Of a stretch of DNA of 64,000 nt, positions 31,678 through 41,915 are shown in pieces (the stretch's first letter is position 1; every line of letters begins with the position of its first letter). The stretch spans positions 55,106,370 through 55,170,369 of the forward strand of contig CM054117.1 of the NCBI GenBank assembly GCA_028673005.1, read 5' to 3'. Both the position numbers and the translations under genes were made by a program. The notes under the pieces are model-generated. The model saw only the letters and a list, made by a program, of their open reading frames with translations, did not search any database and was not told where the DNA came from. The DNA comes from Tanypteryx hageni (lineage: Eukaryota > Arthropoda > Insecta > Odonata > Petaluridae).

Positions 31678-32689
31678 TTTTAGAATACATCTTCTTCGTC
31701 TCGACACTTGAAATTCAGGAAAGATTTTTTTGTAGCTTGTGTCGGTTTTTAGTCGTACTAACTGTCTGATCCGATTTTAAGGATTCTTTCCGTATGAAAT
31801 AAAAGCACACGCCCAGTATTTAAACTCGGCTCCTAGACACGTTATTATTTTTTAAAGTGATTGTTTCCTCTGGAAATCATCGCATAAAATCCCGTCCCTC
31901 TCTCTATCTCCAATTGAAGTTTTTTGCCGCCATCCCACAACCCAATTGAGACGTTACGAACACAAGTGCGGTCAATAGGAGGCAAATGGCGGCCTCTTCA
32001 TTCCATAAAGAGCAGCGACCTTTTAAATTCCCGACTGCTCTTCGTCGGAGTACACGACAGCGCCGCGTTCAAATTTCATTCAATCCGTTACATACTTACG
32101 TATGTAAAAACTCAATGCCGCTGTATCGTTGAAAAAATTAACGTCATTTGTGGAGATGTTGGGTGGGACGGATTCGTTAAAAAAATGTCTCCTCCTTTTT
32201 TCGGATTAGCTTCGATAACTTGAGTTAAATTTTCAAACATCGCGTGAAATTTTATTAATATCCGTGATTGTTTACCATTACTTGTTTCGCCATCAATGGG
32301 GGGGGTCTAATTAATCTTCATTAAAATTTAACTTCTCTCTTGCAGATGTAGGATTATCACTTACATGTAGATCTATTATTTATCGAGTATTCGTATCATT
32401 ATTGAAAAGTAATTTCACGCGAAATGTTCACGTTCAAACGTCTGAACCATGTGTGCTACAGGCTAAAGATACGTCATTGTCAGCGTCATTTATTTTTTTA
32501 AGATGTATAAAGCCTATGATCGTTTTAATGTTATACGCTGCATGTGTTCTTCGTATAATGCAACCACTGATCAACTTAAGGAGTTTTTTAGCGAAAAGAA
32601 TGAAGAAAATATTTAATTTTATTCATTGGATTAACTAGAGTAAGTAAACATAGCGTAACGTCATCGATAAAAACCTCAAATCGACTTCG
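31678..32689. other. Unassigned sequence, no gene seen
   Basis: Short frames (31924-32223, 32402-32638) have no recognised homology. Otherwise featureless. Confidence 0.4.
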
Positions 32690-32995
32690 TTAGAGAAACG
32701 TAGACTGTAGGCTAGATTTAAACTGCTGGAAGAATAGATGTCGGAGGGACTAGCGGATGAAATTGTAGGTTTTATCAGAAGCCCGACATATCTTGGAAGG
32801 CAAGACAGCGAGGTTAAAATTCGCGAGATTGATTGTAGGGAGCAGCGATATAGAAGATCATTTTTCCCTAAGACGATAAGAGAACATAATAGGAAAAGGT
32901 AACGTAGGAAAACTAGTGAATTTTGTTACACTGCACCCCCTGCCACTGAACAATAAAGCGACTTGCATGGTATCATGTAGATGTAGCTGTAGGTG
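32690..32995 (+). pseudogene. 3' fragment of a jockey/CR1-like LINE reverse-transcriptase ORF
   Basis: The plus-strand frame ends RPTYLGRQDSEVKIREI followed by CREQRYRRSFFPKTIREHNR and a stop near 32903. The pattern SFFP(K/R)TIRE(W/H)N is the usual C-terminal signature of insect jockey/CR1-type polymerases. A short 3' UTR follows (CACCCCCTGCCACTGAAC, AATAAAGCG), ending in a GATGTAG-type tail near 32977-32995. Strongly 5' truncated. Confidence 0.6.
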
Positions 32996-33618
32996 AAGTT
33001 CTGCAAAATGCAGGGGCGTCCAAATAATTTCCATTCTTGCTACAGTTAGACTATATTTCTGATGAAAAATCTATGAAAGAATCAATGTTTCCTAAAAGCT
33101 ATTTTTTGCCGTTTTGCCTTGTACCATATCTTTTGTGAGTATATTCTCTAATGAAATAATCCTGCCACAAGATTTAAACTTGTAAGCATAAATATCTTTC
33201 CTAAAAAGTTATCTCACATGTAGACTGGCGTCGTGAATAACTTATACCCACAGAAAAAGCGAACAACACTTTTCCTATTGAGATACGCCATAAGAATGAG
33301 GAAGCACACGCAAGGCTCATTCCCATGCTGCATTTCAAAATATCGAAAAACTTTACCTGTACATACTATGGCATAAACTTTGACGTTTAAAAAAATCATT
33401 TATTCAAGACCAAATGTTCTCGGCTTGGACTATCTATGTGTAAAAATTTAGCATTGTTGAAAAGGTCAACGAACAAGAGAGTAAATGTTCCGTCGCGGAC
33501 GTGATTGATGGCGCTGGCGTCGTAATAAAAAGGCGACGCGATGTTTTGTCTTTTTTTGTGTGTTCCCGACTGCCTCGTGAAGCGCCTTCTCTTTGATGAG
33601 CCTCATGCAAGACCACCA
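32996..33618. other. Unassigned sequence
   Basis: No gene or repeat recognised. Confidence 0.4.
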
Positions 33619-34589
33619 TCTATTTCTCTCTCTCTCTCGCTTCCTCTGCCTTTCATGCTCTCCCTCACCCCTTTTTCTACCTACCCAATTCTCCCTCCCT
33701 CTACCTCTCCCTTTCTCTCCCATTCTATCTCCCTCTCTCTCACTCGCCCCTTTCATTCTCTCCCTCTCACTCACTCACTCACTCCCTCCAGTCTCTTTCC
33801 CTCATCTCTCTCCCTCTCTCTTATTTCTCTCCCTCTCTCTCATCTCTCTCCCTCTTCTCTACTCCTACCTCTCTCCCTCTTTCTCTCTCCGTCTCTCTCT
33901 TTCTTTCTCCGCCTCCAACTCTATCTCCTCTCTTAGTCTCTCTCACTCTCCTTCATCCTCTCTCCGTCTCCCCTACTCCCCTCCATCCTCTCTCCCTCTC
34001 TCTACTTCTCTCTCCTTATCTCCCCCTCTTTTCTTCCTCTCTCCTACACTTTCTACTGCTCTATCTCTTCCCCTTTTTTCTCCCCCTCTTACTCTCCATC
34101 TCTCTTCCTCTATATCTCTCCCCTTATCTCTTCTCTCCCCATATCTCTCCTCTTCCCATATCTCTCCTCTAACGCTTTCTGCTGCTCTTGCTTCCCCTTC
34201 TTTCTCCCTAATATTACTCTCTCCATCCATATTCTCTCTCCCTCCATCCTCTCTTTCCCTCCATCCTCTCTTTCCCTCCATCCTCTCTCTCTCTCCAATC
34301 TCTCTCCTCTCCTTTTCATTCTTCTTTCTCCCTTTCTCGCACTCTCTCTTCCTCTCCTATCTCTCCGTCTCCTCCACCCCTCTCTTCATCTCATTCTCTC
34401 TCCGCCTCCTTTCTCTTCTGTCTCTCTTCACATTTCTCTTATTTCCTGTCCATCAATCTTCCTATCTTTTTCTCTCTTTCTCTCCCTCCTCTCCCTCTCT
34501 CCTTGCCCACTTCCTGTCCTTCTTTCCATTCCTTCTCACTCACTCACTCACTTCCCATCACGCCCCCACCTCCCTCTTCCCTGCTCCCT
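33619..34589. repeat. Long polypyrimidine (CT-rich) tract
   Basis: Nearly 1 kb with the plus strand almost all C and T (TCTCTCTC, CTCCCTC, TTTCTC units), the mirror of the tract at 8091-8784. The 369-codon Ser/Leu/Pro frame at 33593-34702 is a by-product of composition. Confidence 0.95.
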
Positions 34590-36599
34590 GGGGAGCGGTA
34601 ATGTCACCTAGGAAATTAAGGGGATGGATTCGTCAAGGTCCGGATCTCTCCCGAATTCCCTCCGGAAAGGTTAAAAGCCCATCGCCGTGTACGAGGGAAT
34701 GAGAGAGAAGGGTCCTCTTCTTCCTCTCGTTTTATCCTCGTCTCTCTCTCTCTCTCTTTTTTCGCCCACGTTCCTCCCTTGCTGGAATGGCGGTCTTTCC
34801 TTAAAAAAAAACACCCGCATTTTGTCGCATGTGTCGTTTTATTTTTTCCTCCCTTCGTAGTGTTTTATTAAAATGGAAAAATCCTCTTTTTAACGGACCT
34901 AATTTCCGAAGCGATCTCGCAAATTGCTTCTTTTTCTCTCTCGAGGTCGTCCTTGTTTTTTTTTTAATTTTGCTGACACCAATTGCACAAGGGCTATTGT
35001 GGACAGAGTGTTTAGCGTGCAGAAGTGACGTGCTTTGATTGCCTATATTGAGCGTCGAGAGCATCGATAGGCGGTGCGATTTTAGAGGCGAGTCGGAACT
35101 CGTCTTTTGTTTTTTTTAATCGGTAGATCCATTTCCAGGTGTTATTACAACGTTTTCTGTTTATTTATTATTAAATTTTGGAATTTATTTTAAAATTATT
35201 TAACAGCCGCGGCTTTTTGTAGTTTGTGATGGATATTTTCATTTCCGGTTTTGCAATGCATTCCCGTAAACAAATGAAGAATGTGGGATGTGAATCTTTT
35301 ACTAAAACAACTGGTCCTCTAGTAACACGTATTCACTAAAACACGTTTTGTTTTATGATGCCCAAAATTCATAAAAAGTCGATTATGGTCCGGATTTAAG
35401 CGGCTTAGTCGGACTTGGGATATGGGATTCCAGATTGCCTAGCAAGAAAGACACATTCTGGATGGTCTGAATGCCTTGTTTATAAGCTTAGATAACATCA
35501 ATCCATTTGTTGATATCTGAGCACCAAGGAGAGGTATTTAGAAATTTGGATCTGGAGGAAGGGTGTGAAATACAATCCTCCTTTCACAATGTGAAGCCAT
35601 GTTCACATAACACGGATTCACTTTACACGGCCGCTTTTCAGAAAGCATCTTCGGTGTCATAAGAAGGCAGGGTTAATAAGAAATGCCTCTTTCGGTTTTA
35701 GGTCGAGTAAAATTTTTCAAAATAATACTTTTCGTTATTTGGGCCAAAGGTTATTCGTTCTTTTTTGTATAGGTTTTGGCTTGATCGTGTCCTTAAAATA
35801 TTTAGCGATACGCAAACATGGAATTCTGCTCGCCCGTATCATCGGCATCATTTCGGATCAGACTTCTAATCCCGCCGATCGTCTTCAATAACTTGCGAAA
35901 ACTCCGGCGAGAATTCTAACCGTCCCAGTTTCGACTGATCGCGAGCCAAAATTCTTCTCATCGATCCGCTTCACGATGCGGCAAAAACGAATGGAATCAT
36001 TTAACGGCGAATGGGGGACGTTTTTGCGGCTATTAAAAGGCGGAGAGCTTCTCCGATAAAACTGGTCGTTTTTCTTTTATTTTTTTGCCCTGGTGGTGAG
36101 ATGAAATCGGTTGTTCGATGGTGTGTAATGGGAAAAAAGGACGTGGCCGTGAAAGGGTGGAAAAGCATTGCGTGCGTCTCTCTCCAGTTCCGTCGCGATA
36201 TCCACAAAATTTAATTTAATTCACGGTAGCAAAGATTGCTTTGTATGTCCCCTAAAATATCGTTTAGCTGAAAGAATCATCGAGGATTCCGAGAGATTAG
36301 ATTCGCATAGCTGAAATTAGGTAACTCGCACGGCCGTAAAAGAAAACCTCGAGTGAACCAGATATGTATTTCGGCGCTTCACCGATAGTAGATGCCATTT
36401 TTCTTCCCGAGTCCGTCGTGTTTATATTCCAAATGATATAACTGATGCGCTGTCGTTTGAAATGGTCAAAGAAAACAAGCAAACTGCGTCAATAAATAAG
36501 ACTCATACATCTATTACGCTGAAATAACATTTCCTGATGTTAGAAATCTCGCAGGTTAACTTGATGTTAGGTAAGACGAATTTAATAATTCTTTTATAA
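34590..36599. other. Unassigned sequence, no gene seen
   Basis: A further short CT run at 34738-34758. 35590-35675 carries the TTTACACGG repeat (separate entry). 35990-36230 is CpG-bearing with opposed open frames of about 67 codons, unrecognised. Confidence 0.4.
35590..35675 (+). repeat. Dispersed repeat with TTTACACGG words, copy 2
   Basis: Order: GTTCACATAACACGG, ATTCACTTTACACGG, CGCTTTTCAGAAAGCATC, GTGTCATAAGAAGG. It matches 48064-48130 and, reversed, 58370-58452. Confidence 0.6.
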
Positions 36600-37374
36600 G
36601 AACAATAAAATAAGCGGATGATCAAGTACTTCTAGCAAGAAGGGAAGAGGCACTCCAGAAAATGATAAATAGACTAGTAATAACAGGTAGAAAATACGGT
36701 ATGGAAATAAATACAGAAAAATCCCAAGTCATTCGAATATCGGGCAAAGAGGAAAATCTTAGCATAAACATTGAAAGAAAGCCTTTAGAACAAGTTTCAT
36801 AATATAAATACCTTGGAAGAATCATAACAAGAGAAGAAAAATGTACGGATGAGATCAGGACTAGAATAGGAAAAGCAAAACGGCTTTCAGAAGAAAGAAA
36901 AACCTACTTACGGGGAATATAAGGGAAGATATCTTCAAGAAGTTCATAAAATGCTATGTATGGAGTATGGCTTTGTACGGAGCAGAAACATGGACGGTAA
37001 GGAAAAATGACATCAAATACATGGAAAACTTTGAAATGTGGACTTGGAAAAGAATGCTGAAGATAAAATGGACAGATAGGATAAAAAACGATGAAGTGCT
37101 AAGAAGAGGAGGAGGGAAGCGAATGATTATACAGACTATTAGAAAGAGGAAGGAAAACTGGGTTGGACATTACCTGAGGAGAGAATGATTAAAGACGTGT
37201 TAGAAAGAAAACTAGATGGAAAAAGGGAAAGAGTTAGGAAAAGGTTTCAGCTGATAGAAGATTTAAAGGGGAAAGAGAGATTTCAAGAGGACAGCGGAGT
37301 ATATGGTGAACCAGGTTTAACCATGAATAATCACGGACCTGTCTACGGACAGACTACCTATGATGATGATGATA
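36600..37374 (+). pseudogene. RTE LINE copy 3, 3' fragment
   Basis: Begins at the YADDQ motif of the reverse transcriptase (GCGGATGATCAAGTACTTC) and runs through YGAETWTVRK and WVGHYLRRE to the 3' UTR and a TGATGATGATGAT tail. It shares with copy 2 the nonsense change in CAAGTTTCATAATATAAA and other diagnostic substitutions absent from copy 1 (GAAGAATCATAACAAGAGAA), so copies 2 and 3 form a subfamily. A one-base loss near 36880 breaks the frame. Confidence 0.85.
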
Positions 37375-37440
37375 CTTTTATTGTCTCTTAAGATTCAAAT
37401 TGTAGATATTAAATTGTCTATTTTTGGTAAGTCCCGTAAC

Positions 37441-37918
37441 CAGGGCTGTGTCCAGACATTTTGCTGCATGAGTTGAGATATGACGCCCTTTAATTCTTTA
37501 TACATGTACCCCAATTGCAAAAGATAAAAAGTAGAAGTAAAATGAACTTGCCTGTATTTAGAATACAAATTAGCGCGGGAATCTGACATGGCGTATTTAA
37601 ATTAAATAAATTAACCGCCGTATCGTCGCTGTTACTCTAGATACGAGAAAGGTTAATGGAAGTACACTGGGTTCTCTGCATTGCGTGTCCAACCGAGGAA
37701 CTGCGGTACGATAATACTATCGCACAGCCCATGATAAATTTAGTATTTTAGTTACTTAAAAGACGGGTCTTTGCAAAATCGTGGGAAAAAGTCATTCTAG
37801 GAATAAATAGCATCGAGAAAATATGAATGTTTATGGAAAGGTTTTCACTGTAGTCTTATTTTGGCGCCACTTTCTAGAGGCGCCTGAGGCGGTCGCCTAA
37901 CCTATCGGCCATGACCTA
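37441..37918. mobile_element. Possible hAT-type element remnant
   Basis: Starts CAGGGCTGTGTCCAGAC. The right part has GGCGCCTGAGGCGGTCGCC and ATCGGCCATGACCTAG, words common at hAT ends and also seen at 47738-47793. The flanking octamers do not match, so the borders are uncertain. Confidence 0.35.
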
Positions 37919-38164
37919 GATTGGCGAAATTCACAGGCAAGGACCCTTCATCGTTTAACCCTTGAATTTTATTTGAGGAATAACATTTTTTTGGCCTCTT
38001 GAATTTCTGAATACATCTGTAAATCCTTTTCCAAATTTTTAGGTCATAGGCCATACACTTTCTCCTACGTCCTTTCTACCCATTATTGTTTTTATAATAT
38101 GCATCAGAAGCTAATAATGTGATGTAATTGAACATTCATAAAAACGCACATGGTTACTTTAAAA

Positions 38165-38463
38165 CAGTGGTTCCCAACCTTTTTGTGGGCGCGGCACCCT
38201 TTCAAAGATAAACGGAATTTCGCGGCACCCCAGCCTTCAAACAAGATTTTTATATTTTCACAAACGGGTGTTAAAGCGTTTGGACATGTCCGTTTGCTGG
38301 TACTACACTGTAATCAATTTATTAGAGAAAACATTAATGCCATAGTTACCTGTAAACACATCCAAATCGTTGATTTATTTACAAAACTAATTTTATCGCG
38401 GCACCCCTAAAATTCAGGTGCGGCGCCCCAAGTGTGCCGCGGCACCCAGGTTGGGAACCACTG
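38165..38463. mobile_element. hAT-type MITE (CAGTGGTTCCCAACCT ends)
   Basis: Begins CAGTGGTTCCCAACCT and ends AGGTTGGGAACCACTG, a perfect 16 bp inverted repeat. It is flanked by CTTTAAAA (38157-38164) and CTTTAAAG (38464-38471). GCGGCACCC is repeated near both ends. Non-coding. Same family as the interrupted copy at 31070-31677. Confidence 0.92.
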
Positions 38464-38471
38464 CTTTAAAG

Positions 38472-39059
38472 GGTTTAAAAAGTACATCCTCTATAACTCC
38501 TGCAACCATGGTGACAAGGCGTTCCAATCGTCGACGCGGTCCAAATAACAGGTTTATCTAATCCAGTCGAAACGACTGGGACGTTAATTCACAGGTAGCG
38601 AAGGAAGATTGGATTAAAAAAAAACTAATCCTAACCTCCAGGATTCGTGGGAGATACCCATCGGCCGTAAAAAAAAGAATCGTAACTCTCTAAAGTGAAA
38701 GGGAGGCACAAAAAATAGGCAAAGGTCTAAATCAAGGGGTTAATTGCCATTGGAAGAGAGTTTATTAAAGTATAAAGGAGAAGGGATGACCCAACTTCGG
38801 TCGGAAGCGATTTATCCACAGAGGCCAAAATGTCTTTTTTGCTCCGATGTACCAAGGAAGATAAAGACGGTATCCAGTTAAGATAACCAGAGAGTAGAGA
38901 TACGACCTCTAGTGGGTTTCGACACGCGCATAAACACGAAGGCAGACGTAAGATGTTATGGATGGAGTTTTATGAAAAGGGTGTCGGAGGCGGACGAAGA
39001 AGAGGCTGGTTTCAGGTACCAGCTGCCTTCCTTTTGTTAAGTTTTCATATATTTTTAGG
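38472..39059. other. Unassigned sequence
   Basis: No gene or repeat recognised. Confidence 0.4.
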
Positions 39060-39175
39060 CGTTCTTTACTAGTGAAGCGATAGTAGCGAAACGCTTTATG
39101 GGCACGTCGCCTCCGTCCGTCCGCATGTTTAATCTCCGAAATTACAGGGTGGATTTTAATGAAATTAAGTATTAG
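39060..39175 (+). repeat. Dispersed repeat with CGTCCGTCCG core, copy 2
   Basis: Order: CAGTAGAAGCG-like start (TAGTGAAGCGATAGTAGCG), GGGCACGTC, CCGTCCGTCCGCATGTTTAA, GGATTTTAATGAAATTAAG. It matches 1456-1566 and 57600-57720. Confidence 0.55.
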
Positions 39176-39764
39176 TGATCCTTAATTTATCGATAAATTC
39201 TGATTTTCAAAAACATCCGTCAATTAGAACTTCCATTATGTAAGCACCTAAATAAACGTATATGCACTCGTATCCCGTTAAATGTCTTCCTTCAAGAAAC
39301 AATGAAATGCCATAGTTTTCTCTCCCTAGCTCTTATATGACCTGTAAGATATAGATTCGAGAAAATCCCGAGCAAAACATCGCACATTTTGTTTGCATCG
39401 ATCGCTAGCTCAGTCCCGCGGTTGTTACAGGCCCATACTCAGTCCCCCGCACAGACACTAGATTCAATAGGCATAAAAAGTAATCGACAAGAGAATTTTA
39501 CGTTTATAAATGACAGCGTCATGGTTTTTCGGCCAATGCAAATTTGTAACTTTTAGTAAGCATGGATACGATTTTCGTTGATGGCACATTTAAAAGTTGT
39601 CAAAAATATTTCTGTCGGCTTTATACTCTCCACGGCATAATGGACGACACTTACCTTTTGGAATTTTTCTCGCTTCCTAATAAAAGTGCTGAAGTGTATG
39701 TAGAGCTTTTTCATATTAGTCTCCGAATGCTTTAAACTCCAGTTAAATTTTTCATCAAGTATAG
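39176..39764. other. Unassigned sequence
   Basis: AT-rich, with nothing recognised before the MITE. Confidence 0.4.
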
Positions 39765-40105
39765 CAGGGGTCGGCAACCTTTTCTATATGGCGGGCCACA
39801 TTTGCAGTTGTGAATGCTTCGGAGGGCCACATTAGGAGTCAAGAAAGCCTCGGCGGGCCGGATGAGCGAATAAATCAGAAGTTTTCTAGAGATTCTGTGA
39901 TTTCATATGAATTAAATCAAGTCTACATAATTTACTAGCGTTAAAAATTCACCCGAAAAGGCTTTGAGACCATAATTTTACTCAAAAAATATAAAACTGC
40001 CCATGAGAAATTTTCCTGATCACTTTTTCATTACAGGTTTGCGGGCCTCATAAAGCGTTCTTGAGGACCGCACGTGGCCCGCGGGCCGTAGGTTGCCGAC
40101 CCCTG
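39765..40105. mobile_element. hAT-type MITE (CAGGGGTCGGCAACCT ends), exact duplication
   Basis: Begins CAGGGGTCGGCAACCT and ends AGGTTGCCGACCCCTG, perfect 16 bp inverted repeats. It is flanked on both sides by AAGTATAG (39757-39764 and 40106-40113), an exact 8 bp duplication. The interior has CGGGCCACAT and GGCCCGCGGGCCG and is non-coding. The exact duplication suggests a comparatively young insertion. Confidence 0.95.
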
Positions 40106-40113
40106 AAGTATAG

Positions 40114-40541
40114 GGTACGCGGATTTTGAGAAAGTTACTTTTAGTACGGTCATTCCTAAGTCTGTGAAAAATGGGAAGGAATATTTTGTTTCGTGATGGG
40201 ACTGAGTTAGTATGTCCTTCCAAAAACCATGAGACTGAGTTTGTATGTTTTTTAACCGCTGGACTGAATTATTGTGCACCGGAATGAAACATACAGATTG
40301 GAGGACAGATAATGCATAAGGTCCTGAAACGGTAAATCACAAATTCAGTATTTCCTTAACACCGCTTCTGATATAACTATCGTTTTGCAGTGATAAGACA
40401 ATAGACTAACATTGTGAGCCATTAGTACTTAACCATGTTATTAACATGATAACATAAGTTGTAAATAACGCTTATCATATCTTCAACTTCGCGCTGTCTT
40501 CAGTAAAATGGTCTTTCTGCATATTACTGCTCTTCCTAGAA
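40114..40541. other. Unassigned sequence
   Basis: Opposed short frames (40020-40279 on the minus strand overlap the MITE end) are not recognised. Confidence 0.4.
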
Positions 40542-40915
40542 CAGTGGTGGGCAATATTTTCTACCCGGCGCGCCGCATTGGCGGTTGCAAATTTTTCGGC
40601 AGGCCGCATTGTAAGTTGTCAATGTTTCGGCGGGCCGCATTATAAGTACCCATTGTTTCGACGGGCCGGATTAGACTTTAAATCGGACGTTAACTAAAGA
40701 TTCTTAGGTCCCATATCAGCGAATATCAAGTTTAAATTTGTTTTTAGGGTTAACCTTTCAATGTCGCGTTTTACTGTCGTGATTTAAATGAATGTATACG
40801 ATATGAATTTGTGTGTAAAATATTACCTATCTTTTTTTAATCATAGCTTCGCGGGCCGCATAATAGGCTCTCAGAGACCACATGCGGCCCGCGGGTCATA
40901 GGTTGCTAACCACTG
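40542..40915. mobile_element. hAT-type MITE (CAGTGGTGGGCAA ends)
   Basis: Begins CAGTGGTGGGCAATATTTT and ends CATAGGTTGCTAACCACTG. The ends are flanked by TCCTAGAA (40534-40541) and TCATGGAA (40916-40923), 6 of 8 alike. The interior repeats a GGCGGGCCGCATT motif several times. A related broken copy lies at 44257-44655. Confidence 0.8.
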
Positions 40916-40923
40916 TCATGGAA

Positions 40924-41743
40924 GAAAAAAAGTCCCATATGCACAAACCGGAACATCTTTCGTCGCCAATGCAGCTTACTTTGGTATCGATAGGCCTTCC
41001 AGAATCCTCCTCCATGATTTTCGAGCGCGAAATAGCGGAAATATTCGGAAAAAAGGCAGAATAGGTCACTGCTAAGGTCGCCGCGAATAAGCAAAACCGT
41101 TAACGGCTAGTTACATCTTCACCGGTCATTCCTTTTATCCCCAGTCTTTAATTTCCAACGCCGTTTATTTCGTCATTTTAGCCCAAATTGCAAACGGATC
41201 ACCGTAAATACTCCCATGTTAGGACGAGCCTTTTTTCGCAGCTTTCGGAATAAAAAACGCAAGACTTCCTATAGGACGGTAAATAATTCTTCTAAATAAT
41301 TCAAAAAACTTTGTTAAAAATATTATAAGAAATTTATTTTAATATCACGAATATCAATATAATTACAGAAATTTGATCATAAAATATCAAAATTATATGC
41401 GTAACGAACTACAGATAATATTAATAAAAGGAGTGTTGAAATATGAACTCTAATACTCTATATAACATGATCGTTTGTTTATTTTTCTGGCTAATCAGCC
41501 TCTTGGAGTATTATAGCCAATATATACAACGGAAGTATTTTTGAAGATCATAAAATAAATTAAAATGTTTGATTGAGCCCCTTGGTACTCGCCTTTTTCG
41601 CCCAATGAGCCGTAAATTCGCCACTGCCTACGGTCCTCCGACGTTTTTAGGATAAATGTGCGTGCTATATACGAGCTTTTATGGAATTTTAGAAAAAAAA
41701 TCAAAAACTCCCAGGGTCCTTTCCGAGGGTATTTAGGATAATT
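40924..41743. other. Unassigned sequence with a possible hAT end
   Basis: 41590-41625 reads GCCCAATGAGCCGTAAATTC followed by GCCACTG, which resembles the right end of a hAT element (reversed: CAGTGGCG). I did not find its left end. Confidence 0.35.
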
Positions 41744-41915
41744 AGGGGTTTATTAAAATACGCTAATGCGATCGTTTTGTCCATCCGCCCGCCACACTTC
41801 CGTATCCGGTGAACTACTTCTACACCGTTTAAATTGGAAAAACCAAATTTTGAAGGATAGTTTGTGGCCATGAGTTCTTCCCGCGGTTGAAATATGGAGG
41901 CTCCAGGAGCAGCTT
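41744..41915 (+). repeat. Dispersed repeat, copy A of a pair
   Basis: Contains GATCGTTTTGTCC, CACACTTCCGT, TCCGGTGA, CTACACCGTT, CAAATTTTGA and TTCTTCCCGCGGTTGAAA in this order. The same order recurs in reverse complement at 48725-48900. Non-coding; class unknown. Confidence 0.75.

Noticed and set aside
33593..34702. 369-codon Ser/Leu/Pro-rich open frame
   Set aside because: Produced by the polypyrimidine tract; no domain, and overlapping frames are also open.
37441..37918. Complete hAT element with target duplication
   Set aside because: The flanking octamers do not match, so only a remnant is claimed.
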